64,000 bases of DNA from Pseudomonas sp. GL-B-19 (GTDB lineage: Bacteria > Pseudomonadota > Gammaproteobacteria > Pseudomonadales > Pseudomonadaceae): contig NZ_JAHBDK010000037.1 in the NCBI RefSeq assembly GCF_019956415.1, positions 1 to 64,000 of the forward strand, read 5' to 3'. Below the pieces are notes generated by a model. That model did not search any database. It had not been told where the DNA came from and was given only the letters and a program-made list of their open reading frames with translations. Both the position numbers and the translations under genes were made by a program. This document shows, in pieces, positions 8,664 to 17,835 of this stretch; the stretch's first letter is position 1; each line of letters begins with the position of its first letter.

Positions 8664-9538
8664 AACTGGAGCGATCCGGGCCTGAGCACCCGCGCCGCGC
8701 GTGAGTACCTTGAAGGCCTCGATGAAGAGGCTTTGGCCGAAACGCTACCGAAACGCCTGTCGCTGGCGGATCCTCAAACCCACTGGACCGCTGCTCCTGC
8801 CGGCCCAGCTTTCTACGCTAACTCCACGAATTATCTGATCGATACCGAGCACGGCGTGATCATGGATGTGGAACCCACACCGGCTCATCGAACCGCAGAA
8901 GTCGAGAGCACCAAGAAGATGATCGATCGGGTCGAAGCGCAGTTCGACATCAAGCCAGATCGCCTCATTGGCGACACCGCTTACGGCACAGCGCCGATGC
9001 TGGCCTGGATGGTGGAGGAAAAAGACATCGAACCGCATGTGCCGGTGTGGGACAAAACTGAGCGCAAGAACGACAGCTTTTCGAGTAACGATTTCCACTG
9101 GAATGAAGAGGCTGAGGAATACCGCTGCCCGGCCGGCAACGTATTACGCGGCGAATGGCGAGCCTTCAAGAACGAGCGTTCACACGTCACAAAAGCCAAC
9201 ACCATCATCTTCCGATCCATGCAGACCGACTGCGCGACATGTCCGATGAAAGCCAAATACTGCCCGAACACTTCGATTCGCAAGATCGTCCGCAGCATCC
9301 ATGAAGCCGCTCGTGATGTGACTCGACGCATCGCGGCGACGCCGGAGTACGTGCGCTCTCGCCACGAACGTAAGAAGGTCGAAATGTTGTTCGCCCACCT
9401 CAAGCGAATCCTGAAACTGGATCGCTTGCGACTACGTGGCATGAGTGGCGCGTCCGATGAGTTCACGCTGGCGGCCGCGGCACAGAACCTGTGACGTCTG
9501 GCCAAACTTGCATCTCAAGGGCCACCTTCTACGGGATA
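8664..9538 (+). pseudogene. IS1182-family transposase, 3' part with premature stop
   Basis: Begins without its N-terminal half, which is roughly 150-200 residues in full-length relatives. The remaining frame contains YLIDTEHGVIMDVE (first catalytic aspartate), GDTAYGTAPML (second) and HERKKVEMLFAHLKRIL (the glutamate), plus the Cys cluster CATCPMKAKYC usual in this family. A TGA at 9492-9494 breaks the conserved AAAAQNLRRLAKL ending, most simply a CGA-to-TGA change; the frame then runs on for 14 codons to a TAG at 9536. The 5' edge abuts the remnant operon at about 8664. It is inactive by itself. Confidence 0.82.
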
Positions 9539-9700
9539 GGTGCGCCTGCACGAAGCTAAAAACCTCAAACTAACCCATTAACAGAGCAGCAAAGGTCAAC
9601 GAAGGGCCGAGAAACCACTCAATGTGGTGATTAGGTTCTCCGGTGGTGGTCGTGCCTGAGTTCAGGTGAGCTGAAAATCCGACTTTTTCAACAGAATCGG
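8664..9700 (+). mobile_element. IS1182-family insertion sequence remnant
   Basis: Covers the transposase fragment and the trailing non-coding DNA up to a plausible right end near 9680-9700 (GACTTTTTCAACAGAATCGG), a terminal sequence of the kind seen in many Pseudomonas IS elements. The left end is missing, so no paired inverted repeat can be shown and no target duplication was found. The right boundary is an estimate. Confidence 0.6.
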
Positions 9701-9734
9701 CCAAAAGCGGACACCCAACCCTCGGCGCCCAGAG

Positions 9735-10142
9735 ATGTCAGCGCGTCACCAAGTGGACCCCACCTGCTTCGCCATCGCAGCAGCTTATCTGCTAATCGGA
9801 TTCCCTATTCATGCCCTGTTGATTCCTGGAAGCACAAAACAATCGCCTCACCCCGTCATTATAGAAACACGCAATACTGCAGAGCTTCGCCCCGATACCA
9901 CCAATCACCTGTTCTTGTTGATTGGCGCCATGTTGACGATTCTGGCATTGGTCGTATCAGGTATCTCAGTACACCTGCTCAATGTCCTCAAGCAATTGGG
10001 GACAGCGACCGCTGTGACCTTGGCCATCGGCATGGTGATTGGGCCCTCGCAAGTCGCGGCACGGCTGGCAGAGTTTTCCATAGGTAGAAATCTCCACCCA
10101 ACTTGGTCCGCACGAGCCGGTGTGTTGCTTTTGTTGCCGCTG
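9735..10142 (+). pseudogene. MFS transporter fragment
   Basis: About 135 codons of a major facilitator protein. The frame shows three hydrophobic segments (around AIAAAYLLIGFPIHALL, LLIGAMLTILALVVSG and AVTLAIGMVIG) and the family-like motif GPSQVAARLAEFSIGR, which in related transporters lies in the second half of the protein. Both ends are lost: the front meets the IS1182 remnant's trailing DNA and the back runs into the left end of the IS21 element at about 10136. No ribosome-binding site precedes the apparent start. The substrate cannot be inferred. Confidence 0.6.
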
Positions 10143-10158
10143 ACCGAAAACTGACCCA
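10136..10158 (+). repeat. IS21 left terminal inverted repeat
   Basis: 23 bases pairing with 12070-12092 in inverted orientation, 17 identities by eye, sharing the core CTGACCCA/TTGACCCA. It cuts directly into the MFS transporter fragment. Confidence 0.65.
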
Positions 10159-10237
10159 GTAAAGGCTGTTCTGCCGACTGAAAACTGACCCATGCGTTCA
10201 ACTGCTCCTCCTCAATTTTTGAGCAGGAGAACACAGG

Positions 10238-11132
10238 GTGATCAGCATGGAAATGATGGGCAAAATTCGGCGCATGTATTTTCGCGACAAGCTGTCGCTG
10301 CATCAGATTGCCAAGCGTACCGGGCTGTCGAGAAATACCATCCGAAAATGGGTCAGAGCGCCCGAAGCAGCTCAGCCGGCTTACCAGCGGTGCGCAGCCT
10401 TCAACAAACTCAGTCCGTTTCACCAGACGCTGGAGCAGGCGCTCAAGGCCGATTCGTTTCGGGCCAAGCACAATCGCAGGAGCGCCAAAGCACTCTTCGA
10501 ACAGATCAAGGCCGAGGGCTACGACGGCGGCTACAGCCAGCTCACCGCCTTCATACGTTCGTGGCGCGGTGAGCAAGGCAAATCCTTACGGGCCTTTGTA
10601 CCGTTGACGTTCGCCCTCGGTGAGGCCTTTCAGTTCGACTGGAGCGAAGAAGGCCTGCTGATCGGCGGCCTGTTTCGACGGATCCAGGTTTCCCACATGA
10701 AGCTGTGCGCCAGTCGCGCATTTTGGTTGGTTGCGTATCCCAGCCAGGGCCACGGACTGGCAGCATTACATCCCGCTTATCGAACGCAAGCCCGGTGCGC
10801 TGCGCAATGGCGCTCCGTTTGCCGATCTGCCGAAGCCGTTGCTGCTTCTCAAGCGCGGTCTGAGGCGTCACGCCAATGGTGATCGGGTCATGACGCAGGT
10901 ACTGGCGGCTGTTCCCATCGCCGGGCTCGATGCCGTGTTGGTGGCTGTGGAGTTGGTACTTGAATCAGGCAGCTTGAGCGCTGACCACATCCTGAAGGTT
11001 CTGGCACGACTGACATCGACAGCAGCCCCTCCGTCCGCCGAAACCAGCCTTCAACTCAAGGTGGCGCCTGTCGCCAATACCGCGCGCTACGACCGGCTCC
11101 GTACCACCGATGAAGAGACTCGCAATGCGTGA
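10238..11132 (+). pseudogene. istA: istA transposase with internal deletion and frame change
   Basis: The N-terminal part (10238 to about 10752) reads normally: a helix-turn-helix of the form LSLHQIAKRTGLSRNTIRKW, then FQFDWSEE with the first catalytic aspartate of the DDE core. At about 10752-10755 the frame jumps from AYPSQGH directly to DWQHYIPLIERKPGAL, which continues in the frame 10755-11132 and is the C-terminal part. Roughly 200 residues holding the second aspartate and the glutamate are missing compared with the usual length of around 500. Translation starts near 10238 or 10247 behind AGCAGGAGAACACA. Confidence 0.82.
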
Positions 11133-11927
11133 TCTTATGGCGGAACTCAAGGAGCTGCGTCTGCATGGCATGGCCAGCGCCTGGGAAGAACTTGCGTCCC
11201 AAGGCGAAGCCTCGACGGCGTCGTCGAAATGGCTGCTCGAACACCTGCTTCAACAGGAACATGCAGATCGCGCCGTACGCTCGGTGAATCATCAGATGAA
11301 CATGGCCAAACTGCCCATACATCGTGATTTGGCAGGCTTCGACTTCAGCGCTTCCAGCGCAGACGCCCGCGTGGTCAGGGATCTGTCCAGCCTGGAGTTC
11401 ACCGATACCGCGCAGAATGACGTGTAATTGGCGGGCCTGGAACCGGCAAAACACACCTGGCCACCGCCTTGGCCGTGTCCGGAATCACGACGCATAACAA
11501 ACGCGTGCGCTTCTACTCCACGGTGGATCTGGTCAATTTGCTGGAGCGCGAAAAACACGAGGGTAAGGCGGGCCGAATCGCTCAAGGGCTGCTTCGCACA
11601 GACCTGGTGATACTCGATGAACTGGGGTATTTGCCTTTTAGTCAGAGCGGTGGTGCCCTGTTATTTCACCTGCTGTCCAAGCTATACGAGTACACCAGCG
11701 TGGTCATCACCACCAACCTCAGCTTCTCGGAATGGTCAAGGGTGTTCGGTGACGCCAAGATGACCACGGCGTTGCTGGATCGGCTGACACACCACTGCCA
11801 CATCGTCGAAACAGGCAAGGAGTCCTACCGCCTGCAACACAGCAGCTTGGTCGCCCAGACAAAGATCAAATCACGTGAGCGAAAGCGCAAGGACAGTGAC
11901 GGCACAGAGGACGATGAACCGTTTTGA
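11110..11927 (+). pseudogene. istB: istB helper ATPase with frameshift
   Basis: The first frame (11110 to a TAA at 11425-11427) carries the IstB N-terminal domain. A one-base loss at about 11424-11426 then moves reading into the frame that begins [17 protein letters not shown], the Walker A motif, and runs to 11927 with the Walker [14 protein letters not shown] and the C-terminal sensor region. Intact IstB has both in one frame, so the gene is broken exactly before its P-loop. It overlaps the end of istA by about 20 bases, as in other IS21 members. Confidence 0.85.
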
Positions 11928-12069
11928 TCGACACCGGGAATACCCTGCCGTATGCCTGCATGCGGTGGGGCTTAGTGCCTATGTCAGCGGGACAGTGCTG
12001 CTAAGCTTATCCACAATTACTGATGCAAAAATCAGCAATCGGCCCTAGGTCAATTTTCAATCGGCAAAG

Positions 12070-12092
12070 TGGGTCAATTTTTCATCAGCGCC
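12070..12092 (-). repeat. IS21 right terminal inverted repeat
   Basis: Partner of the repeat at 10136-10158. The bases after it do not resume the MFS transporter reading frame, so the element or its flank has been rearranged since insertion. Confidence 0.65.
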
Positions 12093-12176
12093 ACCACCCA
12101 ACCTATCAAGCTGTCTTACAGACCGGCTAATAATCTGCTGGGCCACTATATTTTTTAAACCCAAGCCTCCACAAAA

Positions 12177-13304
12177 TCAAAACTTAGGAACAATATCAAT
12201 GTACGGAAGCAACGGATATAAAAAATTAGACAACGGATACCTTATCAGCACATTTATATTTGAAATAAACAAACACAAAATCAACAACAAATACAGAACA
12301 TATCTAAAAGAGCCCTTTACATCCACTCTCAACATAAAAACGCTAAAAACAACAAAAGCGAACTGCCAAAGCCTATCACCTATAGCACCAAGAGACGTAG
12401 CAAACACCAAGGCGGACAATGCAGGGACTGAAGAAATTAAAAATGGCAACAAAATCCTTCCTTCGGCACCCATTGACTCCAAGACGCATTTTCTCGACGA
12501 CACGATTTTATAGAAAAAACCCCCAACTAATAATATGCCCGCCAATGAAATACTATTAAACCCAACCGACCCAACATATTTGCCGCTATAGTCTTCCATC
12601 TTACTTACATTCAATAGCGCAATAGCCTTGTCAACCACTAACCCACTCACCCCCAATCCGAGTCCTGTCAAGGCAAGCCTTAAAGCACTTTGGCTGAAAA
12701 AATTATAGAACAACCAAAAAAAACCAAAAAAACAAAAAACAAAAGCCGCCTGCACGTGAAATGAAATAGAAGAAACCAGGAGAACAAAGCCTATAAGTTT
12801 TCTATCTTTTAAAAGGCAATACCCACCAAAAATAATTAAAGTCAAAGCACAACCGGCGCGTATTGCATTAGCCTCAAACAATGTAATCGCGTAAATGTTT
12901 ATCAGCACGATCCAGGCCCAATTTATACCAAGCCTTCTCATTATGAAAACCCTCGTCATTAGCGATATCGTAGCGATTAACGCGTAGACTAACTCTGAAC
13001 TTTCAGTGATAAAAAACAGAGCCCTCACAAACAGTACAAAACCAACCTCCAACAGGCCTGAAGGGGGAACACCTACGTAAATAATTGGCAAATTACTTTG
13101 CAGCGATAAAAAAATATCACTCAGCTGCATTTTTTGTATAGCGTCAAAATAGCCTATATAAAAAATATAATCATATGAAAAACTTTCCCGCGCAGAATAA
13201 AACGAACAGAAAGCCAATATTAAAAAAAGCACATATAAATTAAAACTAAAAAGACTTCGCGCCGCAGAATAAACGACGCCAAACCCTTGCTGTTTTTCTT
13301 GCAC
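12177..13304 (-). CDS. EpsG-family polysaccharide polymerase (second Wzy-like protein)
   Basis: 375 residues with about nine or ten membrane spans. The EpsG signature is visible: YDYIFYIGYFDAI near residue 45 and, near residues 150-190, NAIRAGCALTLIIFGGYCL followed by a SFHVQAAF motif with the conserved histidine. EpsG-type proteins polymerise repeat units of exopolysaccharide or O-antigen at the inner membrane. The start is GTG at 13304, served by AAGGGG that lies within the last codons of the glycosyltransferase gene, so the pair is coupled. It is AT-rich and homopolymer-rich, unlike the host background. It ends about 85 bases from the IS21 right end, so genes once downstream may have been lost. 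Confidence 0.75.
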   Translation of the reverse strand: MQEKQQGFGVVYSAARSLFSFNLYVLFLILAFCSFYSARESFSYDYIFYIGYFDAIQKMQLSDIFLSLQSNLPIIYVGVPPSGLLEVGFVLFVRALFFITESSELVYALIATISLMTRVFIMRRLGINWAWIVLINIYAITLFEANAIRAGCALTLIIFGGYCLLKDRKLIGFVLLVSSISFHVQAAFVFCFFGFFWLFYNFFSQSALRLALTGLGLGVSGLVVDKAIALLNVSKMEDYSGKYVGSVGFNSISLAGILLVGGFFYKIVSSRKCVLESMGAEGRILLPFLISSVPALSALVFATSLGAIGDRLWQFAFVVFSVFMLRVDVKGSFRYVLYLLLILCLFISNINVLIRYPLSNFLYPLLPYIDIVPKF

Positions 13305-13308
13305 TTAA

Positions 13309-14217
13309 TTACCCCTTACCTAACAATGACAAGAGCCTTAAATAAATGCTAGCCTTAGCACTCTGAAAATAAACACTCGGATTAATTGCGAACATAACCC
13401 TCCGTCGAAAGCTACTATCGTGATTGCAATACCTATCAAGAATCACATAGTTTTCCTTGCTAAGCGACTTGCCAAAAAACTGCATAAATTCTTCGGCCTG
13501 AGCGCGGAACGGGCTAACATTTGACAACCTGGAAAATCGTGAAATAATTTTCTTCTTTAAAGACCTTGAGGCTCCGATTACATTACTACCATGCTGTCTA
13601 TATTTTATCGTAGGATACTCACTGTAGATAAATTTCCCGAATGCAGAAATCACTAAATACACCCATGCATCATGCATAACAGCATGGCTAGGCCTTACTG
13701 ACCTGACTATCTTAAATGCTTGTTCATTCATTAGAATTGATGCGCCACTCGCGACAGATTCAACGATGGCATTTTTAAAGATCAAACCCTTTCTAGGTAC
13801 TTTTGTGTAGCCTATAGGACCTAAAGACTCATCAACAATCTGTAATCGTGTAGAGACAGCAACGGGAATATCACTCCCTTCTTTCTTCAACAGGTCTACA
13901 GAATGCTTGATTTTGTCAATCACCCAAACATCATCAGCATCTGAGAATCCATAATAATCCCCGACAAAATCACAGCAGAAAACAGCTTCAATAAACGATT
14001 TGCACGCACCTAAGTTCTTTCCCTTCTGTATAAACACCCTGTCATCATTGGCATATTTTTCACCAATCAAACTAACTGTGCTATCAGTTGAACCATCATC
14101 TCTGATCCAAAGCTTTACATTTGCCGACTCCTGGCAAAGTATGCTATCGATTTGCTCAACCACATATTTCTCGCCATTGAACACCGACATGATTATCACA
14201 ACGTCATGAACTTTCAA
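13309..14217 (-). CDS. Glycosyltransferase family 2 (rhamnosyltransferase-like)
   Basis: 302 residues with a GT-A fold: VVIIMSVFNGEKYVVEQIDS near the start, the WIRDDGSTDST diphosphate-binding motif near residue 38, and FSDADDVWVIDKI near residue 92 holding the DXD-like metal ligands. GAS near residue 157, MHDAWVY near 181 and YRQHGSNVIGA near 205 match the WbbL-like rhamnosyltransferase group. It would add one sugar to a lipid-linked oligosaccharide at the inner-membrane face. Translation begins with TTG at 14217 after a good GGGAG site six bases upstream; no closer ATG exists. It lies between the second flippase and the EpsG-like polymerase. Confidence 0.85.
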   Translation of the reverse strand: MKVHDVVIIMSVFNGEKYVVEQIDSILCQESANVKLWIRDDGSTDSTVSLIGEKYANDDRVFIQKGKNLGACKSFIEAVFCCDFVGDYYGFSDADDVWVIDKIKHSVDLLKKEGSDIPVAVSTRLQIVDESLGPIGYTKVPRKGLIFKNAIVESVASGASILMNEQAFKIVRSVRPSHAVMHDAWVYLVISAFGKFIYSEYPTIKYRQHGSNVIGASRSLKKKIISRFSRLSNVSPFRAQAEEFMQFFGKSLSKENYVILDRYCNHDSSFRRRVMFAINPSVYFQSAKASIYLRLLSLLGKG

Positions 14218-14280
14218 ATCAAACTCCCTGTAGCGGCGTCAATTAAATTCAATCTGGCATAGCAAAGTCGAAATTCTGAG

Positions 14281-15567
14281 TTAGCCATATTTTACTGCTG
14301 CCAAACGCGAATCAAGGATGTGCTTTGCACAAGCAAACATCAATCCAGTATCAAAAATTATGCGCAACAGCCACGCCCATGCTGAACCCTCGACACCATA
14401 GTTATTGGTAAGCCACCAGAGGGCTAGCATGAACATTGGAAGCTCGACTAAATGTATCAGCGCTGTCCATCGAGCATGCCCACTGCTCTGAATCAAAGTA
14501 AATGGAATATGTGTCAGGCTATTAATCAGTATTCCGACTGCAAAGATCTGCAGGATTGTTGCACTCTGGTTGGCAAAATCCTCGTTAATCCACCGACGCA
14601 TGATTTCGTGGGCGAAAAGTATCAGCACAACCACAATTGGTGTCATCGCAAGAAAAAGCCAGAGCAGAACCTTCTTGAAAAGTTCGCGCGTTTCTCCTCC
14701 GCCGCGACTGATCTGCGCGGCAAAGGTTGGGAATAGCACGGCTGTCAATGCAGCAGGGAATATCCAGAGTTTGGTAACAATCTCATTGGGTGTCGCGTAA
14801 TACGTGACAGCTGCAGTCGAAACCAATGCCCCGATGATGAAACGATCAATGTAACCCATCAAAGGGCTTATGACATTGCTCACAGTTAACCAGCCACCAT
14901 TGACGCATAACGGTCGAACCCAGGTTCGTTTGACAACCAGTCCCCTATACTCTTTCGGTAAAGAGCGAAAGGCATACCAAGCGTGCACGAGACACCCTAA
15001 GACTCGCCCCATAACAAGTACCCAGGCTATCAAGTCCAGTCTAGGCTCATCAATCCAGACCACCGCAGCCGGCCCGAGAAAAGTGAAAAGCCCCATGGGT
15101 ATGCGAATCAAATTAATAACTCCGAAGGCTTGTCGTGCTTCGAGTACGCCGCGGAATCCTGATGTCAGAACAATGAATGGCATCGCAACAGCCATTGCGT
15201 ACAGAGCACTAATAGCTTCGGACTTATTAGGAACATTCTTAATCTGATCAACAAGAACTGGCGCTATCAAAGCCATAATCAGACCCGCGCAAAGGCCAAG
15301 GACAAGCATAATGAGATAGGCGGTTCCTGTGATTGACGGTAAATCTTGTTTTTCATCACGTGACCATGTGATAGCGATCTGCTGGGTCAGTGCACGCCCT
15401 AGTCCAAAATCAAACAAACCGAAGTAGCTAACGACAGCCCAAATCAAGGTCAACAGTCCGAAGCGCTCAGGACCGAGCTCTGCTATTAAATACGGTATAG
15501 TAAAAATTGCCGCCAGTAACGGACCGCCTAGCCCAACTAAATTCAATAGAGAGTTACGCAATAACAT
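14281..15567 (-). CDS. Wzx-type oligosaccharide flippase (copy 2)
   Basis: 428 residues with about twelve spans, of the polysaccharide-synthesis flippase family. The start region NSLLNLVGLGGPLLAAIFTI leads to ERFGLLTLIWAVVSYFGLFDFGLGRALTQQIA, the characteristic first-loop motif. It is clearly a different sequence from the flippase at 1423-2940, so it probably exports a different O-unit. The frame extends eight codons upstream to a GTG, but ATG at 15567 has a GGGG ribosome-binding site at the right distance. The next gene, a GT2, begins 63 bases later. Confidence 0.88.
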   Translation of the reverse strand: MLLRNSLLNLVGLGGPLLAAIFTIPYLIAELGPERFGLLTLIWAVVSYFGLFDFGLGRALTQQIAITWSRDEKQDLPSITGTAYLIMLVLGLCAGLIMALIAPVLVDQIKNVPNKSEAISALYAMAVAMPFIVLTSGFRGVLEARQAFGVINLIRIPMGLFTFLGPAAVVWIDEPRLDLIAWVLVMGRVLGCLVHAWYAFRSLPKEYRGLVVKRTWVRPLCVNGGWLTVSNVISPLMGYIDRFIIGALVSTAAVTYYATPNEIVTKLWIFPAALTAVLFPTFAAQISRGGGETRELFKKVLLWLFLAMTPIVVVLILFAHEIMRRWINEDFANQSATILQIFAVGILINSLTHIPFTLIQSSGHARWTALIHLVELPMFMLALWWLTNNYGVEGSAWAWLLRIIFDTGLMFACAKHILDSRLAAVKYG

Positions 15568-16027
15568 TAACAAGCCCCAAAAAAGAAACACAAATAGTTA
15601 ATTCACAGCCTTCATTCCATAGGGGAACAGTGCTTCTTGGACAGGTATTAAGTACTGATAAAACTAGAGTTGCGATGGGGGCCTCGAGATTATTCTGCCT
15701 ATTGCGGTGTCGTCGCACCACCGCAAAAAATCGCACCTCTGATGAGCACTTAAGCATCCACGCCCCCTCTGGTCCGCACCGGCCGAATAACATGCAGCTC
15801 ACCTTTCGGATCAAAACACCTACTTGCCGGAGTCTACACACTCCGGTGCCCACAGGGCTCAGAAGGGTTACGACCTCCTACAATACTCGGTGAAACGGTT
15901 GCCCCACGAAAAGTTGCGGCGGATGGGGAGTTGAGCGCTAATTTTCTTCGCCCAATGTACCTTCCTGAATCTGGCGTTGGTTATTTAACGCCTCACTCCC
16001 CTCCAGTAAACGGTAGAGGAGGAGTGT
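15568..16027 (-). other. 460-base gene-free leader between wzz copy 2 and wzx copy 2
   Basis: No protein-coding frame stands out. Two perfect stem-loops are present: CCGGAGT / ACTCCGG at 15827-15846 with a six-base loop, and TTGCGGTG / CACCGCAA at 15702-15726 with a nine-base loop. Neither is followed by a U-run in the direction of transcription, so they do not look like terminators. A purine-rich stretch between them (GGGGGCGTGG on the minus strand) is weakly reminiscent of the ops element that recruits RfaH, but the match is poor. It could be an untranslated leader or promoter region for the wzx-GT-epsG genes. Confidence 0.45.
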
Positions 16028-17086
16028 TTAGGTCGTGGCTAAACGTTTTTTAATCATCAGACGAATCAGAGCAATGAAGAGACCAAGCATACCGCCAAGC
16101 ACCACGCCAAGCGCCAGAATCAATGCCTTCTTGGGCTTGATGGGGGCATCCGGCAATTCGATTTTACCATCTTGACGGAAGACTGCGACTCCTTCCGGGT
16201 CGAGACTTACACCGGCATAAAGCTCGTATTGTTCCTGAAGGTTGCGCAGGTCGGAAATGAAGGGGTCGTCAGATTCGCGTGACTTAAGCACCTGCAATTC
16301 TGCTCGTAGCGCCTTGGCTCCGCGCATATACATCAAGCTACCACCCATAAATGCGGCGAGCTCGCTGTCATTCGATCGCCCAGTAATCAACGGAGGTTTT
16401 TCAAGGCCAACTTCCTCGGCAACCTTCAGCGCCTCTTGCAGCTGAGTAATGCGGTCCGCACGACGAGCTTTGGCAGTATCCCGCTGGGATTTTATCTGCC
16501 GCTCTATATTCCCGGCCTGCACAGAGAGCTCACTTTGAGCGTTTTTCAGCATTTCACCGAGGGATTGCCGAGCCGTCAGGTCGATATAGCGCTTAGCCCA
16601 GTCCGCAGCCTGGCCTGGGTCGTGACGCTCAACAACAATTACATAGCGATCTGGCTGATTTTTGTCTGGCGCCTTGACGCTTAGTGATCCAGAAAACTCC
16701 ATGTAGAGCCTGTCCAGAGACCTTGAACGCTGCTCTGCGTCCAGTGACGGCAAGTAAACCTCCCTGAAGAATTGACGGCGAACTTCCTCGGCTTGCAGGT
16801 TACGAGTGAAAACAGCGTATACATCGCTGACCGAGAAAGGCACCAGTCCACGCGCTCCACTCCGCCCCAGGTTGAAGCCAGCAATGTTACTGAGCGAGGG
16901 CGGCAGTACGGAAATACGCGCTTCGTAAACCGGCTTACTGAGAAACGCATATAAGGCGGCACCAGCGGTGATCGTCAAGGTGACCAGTATGATTAGCCAT
17001 TTTTGCGTCCATAAGCTCAGCAGCAGTTCAACCAAGTCGGTCTCATCATCCCTAAGAGTCCGACGGGGGGAAATATCATTAGTCAC
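16028..17086 (-). CDS. wzz: Wzz-type chain-length determinant (copy 2)
   Basis: 352 residues with the same architecture as copy 1: DDETDLVELLLSLWTQKW before a membrane span at about residues 32-52, a periplasmic region with a coiled-coil stretch (around residues 180-220), and a C-terminal span following PDAPIKPKKA. The last 40 residues are nearly identical to copy 1, while the periplasmic part is clearly divergent. Two Wzz proteins giving two modal lengths are known in Pseudomonas, so both may work. The gene starts the second polysaccharide cluster. Confidence 0.9.
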   Translation of the reverse strand: MTNDISPRRTLRDDETDLVELLLSLWTQKWLIILVTLTITAGAALYAFLSKPVYEARISVLPPSLSNIAGFNLGRSGARGLVPFSVSDVYAVFTRNLQAEEVRRQFFREVYLPSLDAEQRSRSLDRLYMEFSGSLSVKAPDKNQPDRYVIVVERHDPGQAADWAKRYIDLTARQSLGEMLKNAQSELSVQAGNIERQIKSQRDTAKARRADRITQLQEALKVAEEVGLEKPPLITGRSNDSELAAFMGGSLMYMRGAKALRAELQVLKSRESDDPFISDLRNLQEQYELYAGVSLDPEGVAVFRQDGKIELPDAPIKPKKALILALGVVLGGMLGLFIALIRLMIKKRLATT

Positions 17087-17349
17087 AGTTGATCCATATT
17101 TTGATGAATAGTCTTGTTTAAACTTGCAGATAACAGTTTTAAGTTCTTACCGCCCGCGCAAAAAATTCCCGCACTCTGCCAACTCTCGCTGATAACACAA
17201 CCCTTCATGCTGCCGCTTACTGGGCGGGGCTCATCTGGACACAGCGAACTCCTATTCATTACAAGCCTGCCCGGGTTGCCACGGCCCACCTTGAGTGCGA
17301 TATCGGTCACAGTATCCATACCGACGGCATGAGTAACCGTGGGCTCGCG

Positions 17350-17835
17350 TTAATGGCATAAACGAAAGTCCTGCAAGACTCCTGTTGGCTGGCAATCTAA
17401 ATCCCCTTTAATAGGGCCAATCGAAAACCGCACATAGTTCAACACCCTTATGCGCGCGAAACCGAAGGCGATTTTCCAATAGCTCGAACCTTCTTCATCG
17501 CGCGATGGTGGGTCTTCGTCGTGCCATTCGGGGCGCCGAGTAATGATCTCGCTGTACAAGTGCAGACAAATCTCACATCTCATGGTCACCCCCATGTCCT
17601 AGCCATTCTGCGCCTGACCGCGCTCCTCGAAGTGCGCCACCAGATCGGTGGCCACACTCTCGATACGAGGCTCGGCGCCTCTACTTTTTCCAACGCCTAC
17701 CCAGTGACTTTTCAGACAGGACTGCCGCCCCTCCTCCTCGTCTTCGGCCAGCATATCGACTACTTCATCGATATGCGCCAACCCCGCCGTCACCAGCCGG
17801 GGCTGGCGCATAAACTCTACTCTGTTCTCGCCCAC
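17350..17835 (-). pseudogene. hsdR: hsdR (type I restriction endonuclease) fragment with frameshift
   Basis: Two consecutive minus-strand frames read as one degraded protein. The first (17835-17599) holds EPRIESVATDLVAHFEER; the second (17595-17350) continues with ICLHLYSEIITRRPEWHDED. Together they match, as I recall the family, the segment of HsdR just before and into the second RecA-like helicase domain (the usual form is HFEER...MVVCMSRRICVDLYNEI..RPEWH). The frame changes at about 17597, and the sequence diverges completely after the WHDED motif. It represents perhaps 130 of some 1,000 residues. No hsdM or hsdS sequence was recognised nearby. The preceding 260 bases (17087-17349) show no gene. 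Confidence 0.7.

Larger units (their letters stand above)
10136..12092 (+). mobile_element. IS21-family element, decayed
   Basis: Bounded by imperfect terminal repeats at 10136-10158 and 12070-12092. The left repeat reads GCCGCTGACCGAAAACTGAC and onward; the complement of the right one matches at 17 of 23 positions. Each end also carries a second inner copy of the GAAAA(C/T)TGACC motif (left around 10177-10193, right around 12045-12062), the multiple-repeat architecture of IS21 elements. Inside are istA and istB homologues, both broken, so this copy cannot move unaided. Total length about 1.96 kb, shorter than intact relatives because of an internal deletion in istA. Confidence 0.8.

Noticed and set aside
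15730-15850. JUMPstart/ops element for the second polysaccharide cluster
   Set aside because: Only a loose GGGGGCGTGG resemblance; the GGCGGTAGCGTG core is absent.
17083-17319. 78-codon minus-strand open frame overlapping the wzz start
   Set aside because: No recognisable motif; more likely the upstream region of wzz copy 2.
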